DNA of 64,000 nucleotides from Marinirhabdus sp963793275 (GTDB lineage: Bacteria > Bacteroidota > Bacteroidia > Flavobacteriales > Flavobacteriaceae): positions 248,001 to 312,000 of the forward strand of contig CAWBZL010000004.1 of NCBI GenBank assembly GCA_963793275.1, in the 5' to 3' direction. Of the stretch, positions 9,220 to 17,190 are shown piece after piece (the first letter of the stretch is position 1; each line of letters starts with the position of its first letter). The notes below the pieces were generated by a model, which was not told the origin of the DNA, did not search any database, and worked only from the letters and a program-made list of their open reading frames with translations. A program made the position numbers and the translations under genes.

Positions 9220-9233
9220 TTCCACTGCGCTCA
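9220..9233 (+). repeat. Short dispersed extragenic motif (copy 1)
   Basis: The 14-mer TTCCACTGCGCTCA here matches 13 of 14 bases with the complement of 35533-35546. Both copies are extragenic. They resemble short dispersed Bacteroidetes repeats that sit between genes. If translated, this copy would create an artefactual N-terminal extension of hemH. Confidence 0.4.
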
Positions 9234-9255
9234 ATGTGACCCTATCCTATTACTT

Positions 9256-10302
9256 TTGAATAAAAAAGGAGTCCTTTTAGTAAACCTCGGTTCACCCGAC
9301 AGCCCTACACCTAAAGATGTAAAAAAATACCTCGACGAGTTTTTAATGGACCCGCGGGTGATAGACGTGCCAAAATGGGCGCGTATTTTATTGGTACGTG
9401 GGATTATTTTAAACACACGTCCAAAACAGTCTGCAAAGGCATACGCTAAGATTTGGTGGGACGAAGGTTCGCCGCTTATTGTACTATCGGAAAGATTACA
9501 AAAACAAGTTCAGAAAAAATTGAATATCCCGGTCGCACTCGCTATGCGTTACGGAAGTATGACGCTTAAAAAAGGCCTGCAGGAGTTGGTAGATCAGGGT
9601 TGTACAGAGATTAAAACAATGCCGTTGTATCCACAATTTGCCATGGCAACTACTGAAACGATCGATGTGAAGATAGACGAGTTGGTTGCAGCACATTTTC
9701 CGCAGGTAAAGATTACCCGTACACCAGCTTTTTATCACCGCGAAGATTACATTAATGTGCTTTCAAAAAGTATTGCCGAGCGTTTAGATGGATTGGACTA
9801 TGAACATATTTTGTTCAGTTATCACGGCGTTCCGGAGAGACACATTCGTAAGCGGGACGTCACGAACGGTAACTGTAAAATGAACGGCAAGTGCTGCTTT
9901 AAAAAAGGTTCTCCCCAACACGAATTTTGTTACCGCCACCAATGCGAAATTACCACCGTAAACGTCGCCAAAAAACTAGGTCTCAAAAACGGAACCTATA
10001 CTACCACCTTCCAGTCCAGACTAGGTTTTGACCCTTGGTTGCAACCTTATACAGACCGTACCATTGAGAGAATGGGTAAAGCCGGTGTTAAAAAAATGGC
10101 GATTGTTACTCCGGCTTTTGTGAGTGATTGCCTGGAAACACTTGAAGAAATTGCGATGGAAGGTGAAGAAATTTTCCACGAAGTTGGCGGAAAAGAATTT
10201 ACCGTAATACCCTGTCTGAATGACCGAGAAGATTTTGCACAAGTGTTGGCAAATATGGTTGAAGAATGGCGTATTGTAACTATAGATAAAGCTATTGCTT
10301 AA
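9256..10302 (+). CDS. hemH: Ferrochelatase HemH
   Basis: HemH inserts Fe2+ into protoporphyrin (or coproporphyrin). The core is intact: GVLLVNLGSPDSPTPKDVKK at the start, SYHGVPERHIRKRD with the catalytic His near residue 194, QSRLGFDPWLQPYTD near 255 and TPAFVSDCLETLEE near 286. No ATG precedes this core in frame. I chose TTG 9256-9258 (giving MNKKGV) over the earlier TTG at 9214 because the extra N-terminal residues would be encoded by an extragenic repeat. A cysteine-rich insertion (CKMNGKCC, then CYRHQC) follows the His motif and might bind a metal centre. Length is 348 residues. Confidence 0.96.
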   Translation: MNKKGVLLVNLGSPDSPTPKDVKKYLDEFLMDPRVIDVPKWARILLVRGIILNTRPKQSAKAYAKIWWDEGSPLIVLSERLQKQVQKKLNIPVALAMRYGSMTLKKGLQELVDQGCTEIKTMPLYPQFAMATTETIDVKIDELVAAHFPQVKITRTPAFYHREDYINVLSKSIAERLDGLDYEHILFSYHGVPERHIRKRDVTNGNCKMNGKCCFKKGSPQHEFCYRHQCEITTVNVAKKLGLKNGTYTTTFQSRLGFDPWLQPYTDRTIERMGKAGVKKMAIVTPAFVSDCLETLEEIAMEGEEIFHEVGGKEFTVIPCLNDREDFAQVLANMVEEWRIVTIDKAIA

Positions 10303-10397
10303 CCCATTCTTTACTGAAGTTGCGGCAGCCTTTTTTATCAACTATTATTTCATAAAAACAGATAATAGATTCCGTTTTGGCGTAAGAAATAAATACT

Positions 10398-11767
10398 ATG
10401 AATAAAAAGTCTAATTCCCTAGGCACCGCTTCCATTGGCTCTTTGTTGATAAAACAAGCGGTTCCTGCTTCCATTGGTATTTTGGTGATGTCGCTGAATA
10501 TGATCGTGGACACCATTTTTGTAGGACGGTGGATCGGTCGCTAGCTATTTCGGCTATTACGGTGGTGATTCCGGTTACGTTTTTTATTGGCGCGATTGGA
10601 TTGGCAGTTGGGATTGGAGGAAGCTCTGTATTGTCACGTGCATTAGGTTCTGGAGATGATGATAAAGCACTGCGCGTTTTTGGAAATCAGGTCACTCTTA
10701 CTTTTTTAACTTCAGGTTTACTGGCTATTCTTGGACTCATTTTTCAGGATACTTTAATTGAATGGTTTGGAGCCGACGAAAGCTTCAAAGATCTGGCGCT
10801 TATCTATTATCGTATTGTTATGTACGGTATTGTTATGCTCGCTATGTGCATGATGGGAAACAACGTAATACGTGCCGAAGGAAAACCAAAATTTGCGATG
10901 TACGCGATGATGCTGCCGGCTATTGGAAACATTTTTATGGACTATATCCTTATAAATGTATTCGATTTTGGGATGGAAGGGGCAGCCTGGGCTACGTTTA
11001 TTAGTTACTTTATCTGCTTTGCTTTTATTGTTTGGTTTTTCATTTTTAAAAGTGAATTAAGATTGACGGCCAAATGCTTTACACTAAAACGCAAAATAGT
11101 TTCTGAAATAAGTGCCCTTAGCTCCGTAACACTCGCAAGACAAGGGGTGATTAGCATTTTTACTGTTTTGGTGAATAATGTGTTAATTTCAACAGGAGAT
11201 GCATTGGATGTGGCTTCGTACGGAATTATATCCCGAGCCTTAATGTTCGCACTGTTTCCTGTAATTGGTGTAAATCAGGGCTTTTTACCTATTGCTGGTT
11301 ATAATTATGGCGCTAATCAGTTTCAACGTGTACGCGAATCTATTAACAAATCTATTCTATATTCTGGCGGACTGGCATTACTCATCTTTACTATTATTAT
11401 GATTTTTGCGCCAGATCTGGTTTCAATTTTCATTAGTAATAAGGATGGGCAAGACGCTGAAACCATTGCAAATAATGCCGAAATTTTAAAACGAACCCCA
11501 AACGCATTACGTTGGGTATTTGCCGCGACACCCGTAATTGCAGTGCAGCTCATTGGATCGTCCTATTTCCAGGCCATTGGTAAAGCCGTTCCTGCTTTGT
11601 TGCTAAGTCTAACCAAGCAAGGTTTCTTTTTAATACCGCTGATTTTAATTTTGCCGAAATTCTACGGAGTATTTGGCGTTTGGATCGCCTTTCCTATTGC
11701 CGATGTGCTTTCCACTTTAGTTACGGGATATTATTTGAATAGAGCGGTTAAGAAAGATTTGAAGTAA
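10398..11767 (+). pseudogene. MATE-family multidrug/Na+ efflux transporter, frameshifted near its N terminus
   Basis: The ATG at 10398 opens a frame encoding MNKKSNSLGTASIGSLLIKQ and reading through FVGRWIGR to a TAG at 10542-10544. The remainder continues in another frame from LAISAITVVIPVTF to 11767. Adding one C at about 10539 gives VGRWIGPLAISAITVV, the expected MATE sequence, and a 456-residue protein with 12 membrane segments. Motifs GIGGSSVLSRALGSGD and GVNQGFLPIAGYNYGA are typical of MATE exporters, which use Na+ or H+ gradients. The gene starts 95 bp after hemH. Its substrate is unknown. A second start at 10529 would drop the first transmembrane helix, so sequencing error or genuine inactivation are the alternatives. 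Confidence 0.9.
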
Positions 11768-11831
11768 AATTTTTAACTTTCCAAATATCTTTTGAAGCGT
11801 TATCTTTAAGCAAACTTTTCAAATTTTGTTT

Positions 11832-14800
11832 ATGAAACGCCTAAAACTCCTCCTTTCGCTACTTTTAGCAATCACTTTCTTCGGAATTTTTACTGAAAAC
11901 ACCAACGCACAAACTTATGACGAAGCCCTCTACGGAGCTTTGGAATATCGGTTAATTGGCCCTTTTAGAGGCGGTAGGAGCGCTGCTGTTACTGGTGTTC
12001 CGGGAAAACCAAACCTCTATTATTTTGGAAGTACAGGCGGAGGAATCTGGGAAACTAAAGACGGTGGAAGAAGTTGGAAGAATATTTCCGACGGATTTTT
12101 CGGTGGAAGTATAGGTGCTATTGAAGTTGCAAAAAGCGACCCAAATGTTATCTATGTAGGCGGTGGAGAAAAAACCGTGCGTGGAAATGTATCTTCAGGC
12201 TACGGAATGTGGAAAAGTGAAGATGCAGGAAAAACCTGGACTTCAGCAGGACTAAAAGATAGCCGTCATGTTCCAAGAATTGCTGTGCATCCAACAGATT
12301 ATAATACAGTGTACGCTGCCGTAATGGGAAATATTTATAAGCCTACCCAGGAACGAGGCGTTTTCAAAAGTACCGACGGCGGAAAAACATGGCGTAAAAC
12401 GCTTTTTGCGAATGAAAATGCAGGAGCGGTAGATTTAATTATGGATCCTAACAATCCACGGGTTTTATACGCCTCTACCTGGAATGTGCGAAGAACACCC
12501 TACAGTTTAAGCAGTGGTGGCGAAGGTTCAGCACTTTGGAAAAGTACGGATAGTGGTGAAACCTGGAAGGAAATCTCAAAAAATAAAGGCTTTGCGACAG
12601 ATACATTGGGGATTATTGGAGTAACCGTTTCTCCGGCAAATAGCGATAGAGTTTGGGCACTGGTCGAAAATAAAGATAAAGGTGGCGTGTACCGAAGTGA
12701 CGACGGTGGCGAAACCTGGAACTTGATAAACAGCGAACGTAAATTGCGCCAAAGAGCCTGGTATTATACACGTATATACGCAGATACCAAAGATGAAGAT
12801 ATAATGTACGTCCTAAACGTTCGCTACCATAAAAGTACCGATGGCGGAAAAACATATAGCACCTACAACGCACCCCACGGAGATCATCACGATTTATGGA
12901 TCGCGCCGGAAGACTCTAACCGAATGATTATTGGAGATGACGGCGGTGCCCAGGTGAGTTATGATGGTGGTGAGACCTGGAGCACGTACTACAATCAGCC
13001 TACTTCTCAGTTTTATCGCGTAACTACCGACAATAGTTTCCCGTATAAAATTTATGCCGCACAGCAGGATAATAGTACCGTGCGCATTCCACACAGAACC
13101 GAAGGATGGAGTATTTCTGAAGACGATTGGGAAAGCACCGCAGGAGGTGAAAGTGCTCATATAGCCGTAGACCCTGAAAATCCGGATATTGTGTATGGTG
13201 GTAGTTATGACGGATTTCTAACTCGATATAATCACGATAAAAACACGGTGAGAAGTATTAGTGTCTGGCCGGATAACCCCATGGGGCATGGCGTGGAAGA
13301 TATGAAATACCGTTTTCAATGGAATTTCCCTATTTTCTTTTCCCCCCATAACCCAGACAAACTATACACAGCGTCTAACCATTTACACGTTACCACGAAT
13401 GAGGGTGAAAGTTGGGAGGTAATTAGTCCGGATCTAACCCGAAACGATCCTGAAAAGCAAAAATCTTCTGGTGGACCCATTACCCAGGACAATACCAGTG
13501 TAGAATATTATTGTACCATTTTTGCCGCTGCCGAAAGCCCTATAAAGGAGGGAGTTTTATGGACAGGAAGTGACGATGGTCTCGTAAATGTAAGCCAGGA
13601 TGGAGGTAAAACCTGGAATAATGTAACACCCAAAGGAATGCCGGAGTGGATGATGATTAATAGTGTGGAACCATCGGTTTTTGATGCGGGTACGTGTTAC
13701 ATTGCCGGAACGAAGTACAAAACGGGCGATTTTGCCCCGTATCTGTACAAAACTTCAGACTATGGAAAAACCTGGAAGAAAATTACCAATGGCATCGCTC
13801 CGGAGCATTTTACGAGAGTGGTTCGGGAAGATCCTAAACGCAAGGGGTTGCTCTATGCAGGAACCGAAACGGGAATGTATATTTCTTTTGACGATGGTGC
13901 CAACTGGAAGCCATTTCAGCTTAATTTACCTATTGTTCCTATTACAGATCTAGCGTTGAAGGATAACAATCTTATTGTTGCAACACAAGGAAGAAGCCTT
14001 TGGATACTTGATGATTTAGGAATGATGCATCAATTGGCAGATGCGAAGGGAAAAGGAAACTTCTTATTTAAGCCGAAAGATACGTATAGAATGGGCGGTA
14101 ATTCCAGAAGTGGTTCATTAACCAACGGTACCAACCATCCAAGTGGTGTGATGACATATTTTAATTTGAAGGATCCTTCAGAAAAGAAAATCAGTTTAAG
14201 TTATTTGAACAGTCGTGGAGATACTATTCAAAAATTCAGCACAAAGAAAGATTCCGAAAAGAACATCAAAGAATTAAAGGTTGAAGAAGGAGCGAATTAT
14301 CATACGTGGGATATGCGAGGCAAAGGTGCCGAACGTCTCGACGGAATGATTTTATGGTGGGCAAGTACAGATGCACCGCAAGCTGTTCCTGGCCAGTACA
14401 AAGCTGTTCTGGAAATAGAAGGGGAAGCAACATTAACACAAGCTTTCAATATTATACCCGATAAAAATGCCGAAACCGATGTGGCGGGAATGCAAAAGCA
14501 ATTCGATTTTGTGACCGATGTAAATAAAACCGTGGACAAAGCGCATCAGTCTATTAAAAACATCCGGAAAATAAACACACAGCTGGGTGCTTTTCAGAAA
14601 CAATACAAGGAAAATGAAAGCGTAAAAGAACTCGTTGAAAAAGCGAAAGAACTAAGCGAACAGTTTTCAGAAATTGAAAAAGCACTCTACCAAACACAGA
14701 ATAAAAGCGGACAAGACCCTTTAAATTTTCCAATTAGATTAACCAATAAACTGGCGCATTTAAACAGCCTGGTAAGTATGGACGATTTCCCACCCACTCA

Positions 14801-14945
14801 ACAGGATATCGCTGTGAAGAACGAATTAACCCAGCAGGTAAACGCTGAGCTAGTAAAGTTTGACACGCTGATTTCTGAAGAGATAAAATCTTTTAACGCT
14901 GCATTTAATGCCAAACAACTCAATTATTTGTTTGTGGAAGATTAG
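11832..14945 (+). CDS. Secreted Asp-box (sortilin/BNR-like) beta-propeller protein
   Basis: A 1037-residue exported protein with a signal peptide (LLLAITFFGIFTENTNAQ). At least ten Asp-box motifs (S/T-x-D-G-G-x-T/S-W), such as KDGGRSWKN, STDGGKTWRK, RSDDGGETWNL, SYDGGETWST and SQDGGKTWNN, point to two or more beta-propellers of the sortilin/VPS10 or BNR type across residues 40-720. The C-terminal third (about 880-1010) is Lys/Glu/Gln-rich and probably helical or coiled-coil. Such proteins are often annotated as glycosyl hydrolases, but no sialidase Arg triad was identified, so an enzymatic role is doubtful. ATG 11832 fits the signal peptide better than an in-frame TTG two codons earlier. Confidence 0.88.
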   Translation: MKRLKLLLSLLLAITFFGIFTENTNAQTYDEALYGALEYRLIGPFRGGRSAAVTGVPGKPNLYYFGSTGGGIWETKDGGRSWKNISDGFFGGSIGAIEVAKSDPNVIYVGGGEKTVRGNVSSGYGMWKSEDAGKTWTSAGLKDSRHVPRIAVHPTDYNTVYAAVMGNIYKPTQERGVFKSTDGGKTWRKTLFANENAGAVDLIMDPNNPRVLYASTWNVRRTPYSLSSGGEGSALWKSTDSGETWKEISKNKGFATDTLGIIGVTVSPANSDRVWALVENKDKGGVYRSDDGGETWNLINSERKLRQRAWYYTRIYADTKDEDIMYVLNVRYHKSTDGGKTYSTYNAPHGDHHDLWIAPEDSNRMIIGDDGGAQVSYDGGETWSTYYNQPTSQFYRVTTDNSFPYKIYAAQQDNSTVRIPHRTEGWSISEDDWESTAGGESAHIAVDPENPDIVYGGSYDGFLTRYNHDKNTVRSISVWPDNPMGHGVEDMKYRFQWNFPIFFSPHNPDKLYTASNHLHVTTNEGESWEVISPDLTRNDPEKQKSSGGPITQDNTSVEYYCTIFAAAESPIKEGVLWTGSDDGLVNVSQDGGKTWNNVTPKGMPEWMMINSVEPSVFDAGTCYIAGTKYKTGDFAPYLYKTSDYGKTWKKITNGIAPEHFTRVVREDPKRKGLLYAGTETGMYISFDDGANWKPFQLNLPIVPITDLALKDNNLIVATQGRSLWILDDLGMMHQLADAKGKGNFLFKPKDTYRMGGNSRSGSLTNGTNHPSGVMTYFNLKDPSEKKISLSYLNSRGDTIQKFSTKKDSEKNIKELKVEEGANYHTWDMRGKGAERLDGMILWWASTDAPQAVPGQYKAVLEIEGEATLTQAFNIIPDKNAETDVAGMQKQFDFVTDVNKTVDKAHQSIKNIRKINTQLGAFQKQYKENESVKELVEKAKELSEQFSEIEKALYQTQNKSGQDPLNFPIRLTNKLAHLNSLVSMDDFPPTQQDIAVKNELTQQVNAELVKFDTLISEEIKSFNAAFNAKQLNYLFVED

Positions 14946-15138
14946 TAGAAATAGTATTTTAAAAATAATAGCACTTCTAATTTCATTGCTATTATATTAC
15001 TTGGTGGTTTTATTATTTTTTTCAGATTTCATTTTGAGTATTATCCCTGGTTGGAATACGGTTATTGTAACATCTAGGGAATTGTTTTTCTTTGCTTTTA
15101 TTTCAACAGCAACTTTATTATCGTTTTATTACTTGTGA
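14908..15138 (+). CDS. Small two-helix membrane protein
   Basis: A 76-residue frame overlaps the end of the propeller gene by 38 bases and extends almost 200 bases into the gap. After a short polar N terminus it has two hydrophobic segments (LKIIALLISLLLYYLVVLLFF and FFFAFISTATLLSFYYL) separated by SIIPGWNTVIVTSRE. The DFILSIIPGW stretch resembles small membrane proteins I have seen in Flavobacteria. The true start may be ATG 14908 or TTG 14932. No function can be assigned. The call rests on hydrophobicity and plausible conservation only. Confidence 0.45.
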   Translation: MPNNSIICLWKISRNSILKIIALLISLLLYYLVVLLFFSDFILSIIPGWNTVIVTSRELFFFAFISTATLLSFYYL

Positions 15139-15206
15139 AAAAAATGTTGCTTTTTTTGTTCGTAGAGAATGATTAATTCCCGTGTGAGACCCAAAATTTG
15201 TTGCGG

Positions 15207-16319
15207 TTATTTAGATTTTTGTGTAACCTTTGGCAATTTAATTGTGAAAGTACTACCAAGGTTAAAATTGCTTTCTACGCCAATAGTACCCCCTAGAAAC
15301 TCTACGTATTTTTTTGTAATATAGAGTCCAACTCCTCTTGCGTCTGCAACGTCGTGAAAGGTCGTGTATGGTTTAAAAAGATCTTCGCTGTATGCATCCA
15401 AGTCTAACCCAAGGCCATTATCTTTTACTGAAAAAACCAGAAAATGTTCTTTTTCTTCTGCTATAAGTTCCACAAGACACTTTCGGTTTGGATGTCTGTA
15501 TTTAATTGCGTTGGAGATTAAATTAATTAATATGCTATTTAAATAGGTTGTCTCTGCGTATACATATAAATTTTCAGGAATATTATTTTTTAGCGTACAG
15601 TCATTTATCTTAGCGATGGCGTTTACATTTTCTAAAGCTTTATTAGCAATTTCGTATAGTGATATTTTCTGTAGATTTTTCTTTTGCAGTGCATTACTTT
15701 GTATGGTTTCGTTTAAGGAAAGAAGAGTTTCATTTAAATTTAGCACCGCGGTTTTTAACAGAGAAAACGATTCATCTTTTGCAACAGTTGGGTGGTCCTC
15801 TTCAATAAAATTTGTGAGGGTTGTTATGTTGCCTGTATGTGTTCGTAAATCGTGAGATACAATATCCAGAAAGTCTTTGAACTTTCCGTTTTGGGCTTCT
15901 AACAATGTTAAAAATGCCTCCGATTCCTTTTCCGAAGTTTTACGCTTTGTTATATCTATAATCTGTGAGACAAAATGAAGCGGTTTTTGGTTGGCATCAG
16001 TTACCAATGAAACAGAAAGCAATCCCCAGACCAACGTTCCGGATTTGTGGTAATACCGTTTTTCCATTTGGTAATTTTCTATGTCCCCGGCCAAAAGCTG
16101 TTGTAAATATTCCAAATCTTTTTCAAGATCATCGGTGTAGGTTAGTTTCTGGAACGTTAATTCTTTTAGCTGAGTAGCAGTGTATCCTAAGATTCTACAT
16201 AAACTGTTATTTACTTGCAAAAAAGCACCTTCAAGGCTTACCAATGCTATACCATTATAGGCATGGGCAAAGATATTCTTAAAAAGCTCCTGTTCATTAA
16301 TTGTGGTTGTAGATGACAT
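15207..16319 (-). CDS. PAS-domain sensor histidine kinase
   Basis: A 370-residue soluble kinase without membrane segments. A PAS domain with its PAC tail spans about 12-135 (AYNGIALVSLEGAFLQVN, then WGLLSVSLVTDANQ and IIDITKRK). The HisKA helix has the phospho-acceptor His in DIVSHDLRTHTGNI (about 157). The HATPase_c domain contains the N box NLISNAIKYRHPN, the G1 box VKDNGLGLD and the G2 box GVGLYITKKY. No response regulator is adjacent, so this is an orphan kinase and the signal is unknown. Its upstream region holds paired direct repeats that could be operator sites. Confidence 0.93.
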   Translation of the reverse strand: MSSTTTINEQELFKNIFAHAYNGIALVSLEGAFLQVNNSLCRILGYTATQLKELTFQKLTYTDDLEKDLEYLQQLLAGDIENYQMEKRYYHKSGTLVWGLLSVSLVTDANQKPLHFVSQIIDITKRKTSEKESEAFLTLLEAQNGKFKDFLDIVSHDLRTHTGNITTLTNFIEEDHPTVAKDESFSLLKTAVLNLNETLLSLNETIQSNALQKKNLQKISLYEIANKALENVNAIAKINDCTLKNNIPENLYVYAETTYLNSILINLISNAIKYRHPNRKCLVELIAEEKEHFLVFSVKDNGLGLDLDAYSEDLFKPYTTFHDVADARGVGLYITKKYVEFLGGTIGVESNFNLGSTFTIKLPKVTQKSK

Positions 16320-16390
16320 ATTAAAACATTAGGGAGTAAATTTATAATGTTGATAGCATTAAAAATCCCAACCTTTTGCATGCGAAAACT

Positions 16391-16439
16391 TAATTTTTGC
16401 CAAAATATTTTCTAATGCTATTAATTTTGCCAAAATATT
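16391..16439. repeat. Paired direct repeat between a kinase gene and hemJ
   Basis: TAATTTTTGCCAAAATATT at 16391-16409 recurs with one base fewer (TAATTTTGCCAAAATATT) at 16422-16439, a 31-base period of roughly three helical turns. Each copy is centred on a near-palindrome TTTTGCCAAAA. The location upstream of both divergent genes suggests a dimeric regulator binding side by side, but this is inferred. Confidence 0.5.
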
Positions 16440-16530
16440 AGGAATTTTCTTGTATTTGCCCCATTGCGATGCTTATTCCTATGTTGAGTGAACTTTTTTT
16501 ATTATTGAAGAGTAACAACTACACCATAAG

Positions 16531-16563
16531 AGACTCACAGGGTCTTAAAAACCCTGCGGGTCT
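16531..16563. repeat. Extragenic hairpin repeat upstream of hemJ
   Basis: Arms AGACTCACAGGGT (16531-16543) and ACCCTGCGGGTCT (16551-16563) pair with two wobble or mismatched positions around a 7-base loop. There is no T-run after it, so it looks like a dispersed REP-type element rather than a terminator. It ends 14 bases before the hemJ -7 box. Confidence 0.5.
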
Positions 16564-16577
16564 AGTCTGGCTTTTCG

Positions 16578-16585
16578 TATCTTTG
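16578..16585 (+). promoter_or_regulatory. -7 box of hemJ, almost abutting the start codon
   Basis: TATCTTTG matches TAnnTTTG exactly and ends four bases before the GTG at 16590, so transcription probably starts at or within a few bases of the start codon. Confidence 0.5.
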
Positions 16586-16589
16586 TACT

Positions 16590-17123
16590 GTGGAATATAA
16601 TTATATAAAATCGCTTCATTTAATCTTTGTAATTACCTGGTTTGCCGGGTTGTTTTACATTGTGAGGCTGTTTGTGTACCAGATTGAAGCACAACAAAAA
16701 GAAGAACCAGCAAGAAAAATACTAAGCGACCAATATAAAATCATGACCAAAAGGCTGTGGTACATTATTACGTGGCCGTCTATGGTACTCGCCGTTGGCT
16801 TTGCGATTTGGCTGCTGGCATTACGTCCATTCTGGATCACAGATGCCTGGATGCAGGTAAAATTGGGTTTTGTAGTTGCACTCATTTTTTACCACATTAA
16901 GTGTCATCTTATTTTTAAAGCACACGAGAAAGATAGTTATAAATACTCCTCCAACTGGATGCGTTTGTATAATGAAGGGGCCACCATTATTTTATTTTCA
17001 GTTGTTTTTTTAGTGATTCTGAAGAACGCCGTGGATTGGATATACGGAACACTGGGAATTATCGTTTTTGCTATTTTGTTGATGTTAGGCTTTAAAATGT
17101 ATAAGCGCATCAGAGAGAAATAA
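16590..17123 (+). CDS. hemJ: Protoporphyrinogen IX oxidase HemJ (CopD/UPF0093 family)
   Basis: A 177-residue protein with four to five membrane helices. It carries the HemJ signature SLHLIFVITWFAGLFYIVRL near the N terminus, including the conserved His (about 10), and VKLGFVVALIFYHIKCH near 90-106. HemJ oxidises protoporphyrinogen IX to protoporphyrin IX, the step between HemF and HemH, in bacteria lacking HemG/HemY. The GTG start gives the conserved ME-Y-x-YIK N terminus, and no upstream ATG exists in frame. It is a monocistronic-looking gene 68 bp before a sensor kinase and separate from the main heme operon. Confidence 0.9.
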   Translation: MEYNYIKSLHLIFVITWFAGLFYIVRLFVYQIEAQQKEEPARKILSDQYKIMTKRLWYIITWPSMVLAVGFAIWLLALRPFWITDAWMQVKLGFVVALIFYHIKCHLIFKAHEKDSYKYSSNWMRLYNEGATIILFSVVFLVILKNAVDWIYGTLGIIVFAILLMLGFKMYKRIREK

Positions 17124-17190
17124 CCACACTCTTTTGGAATTATAAGCACCTTGGTGCAATATTTGCTATCTTCCCATAAAATTATTAACG

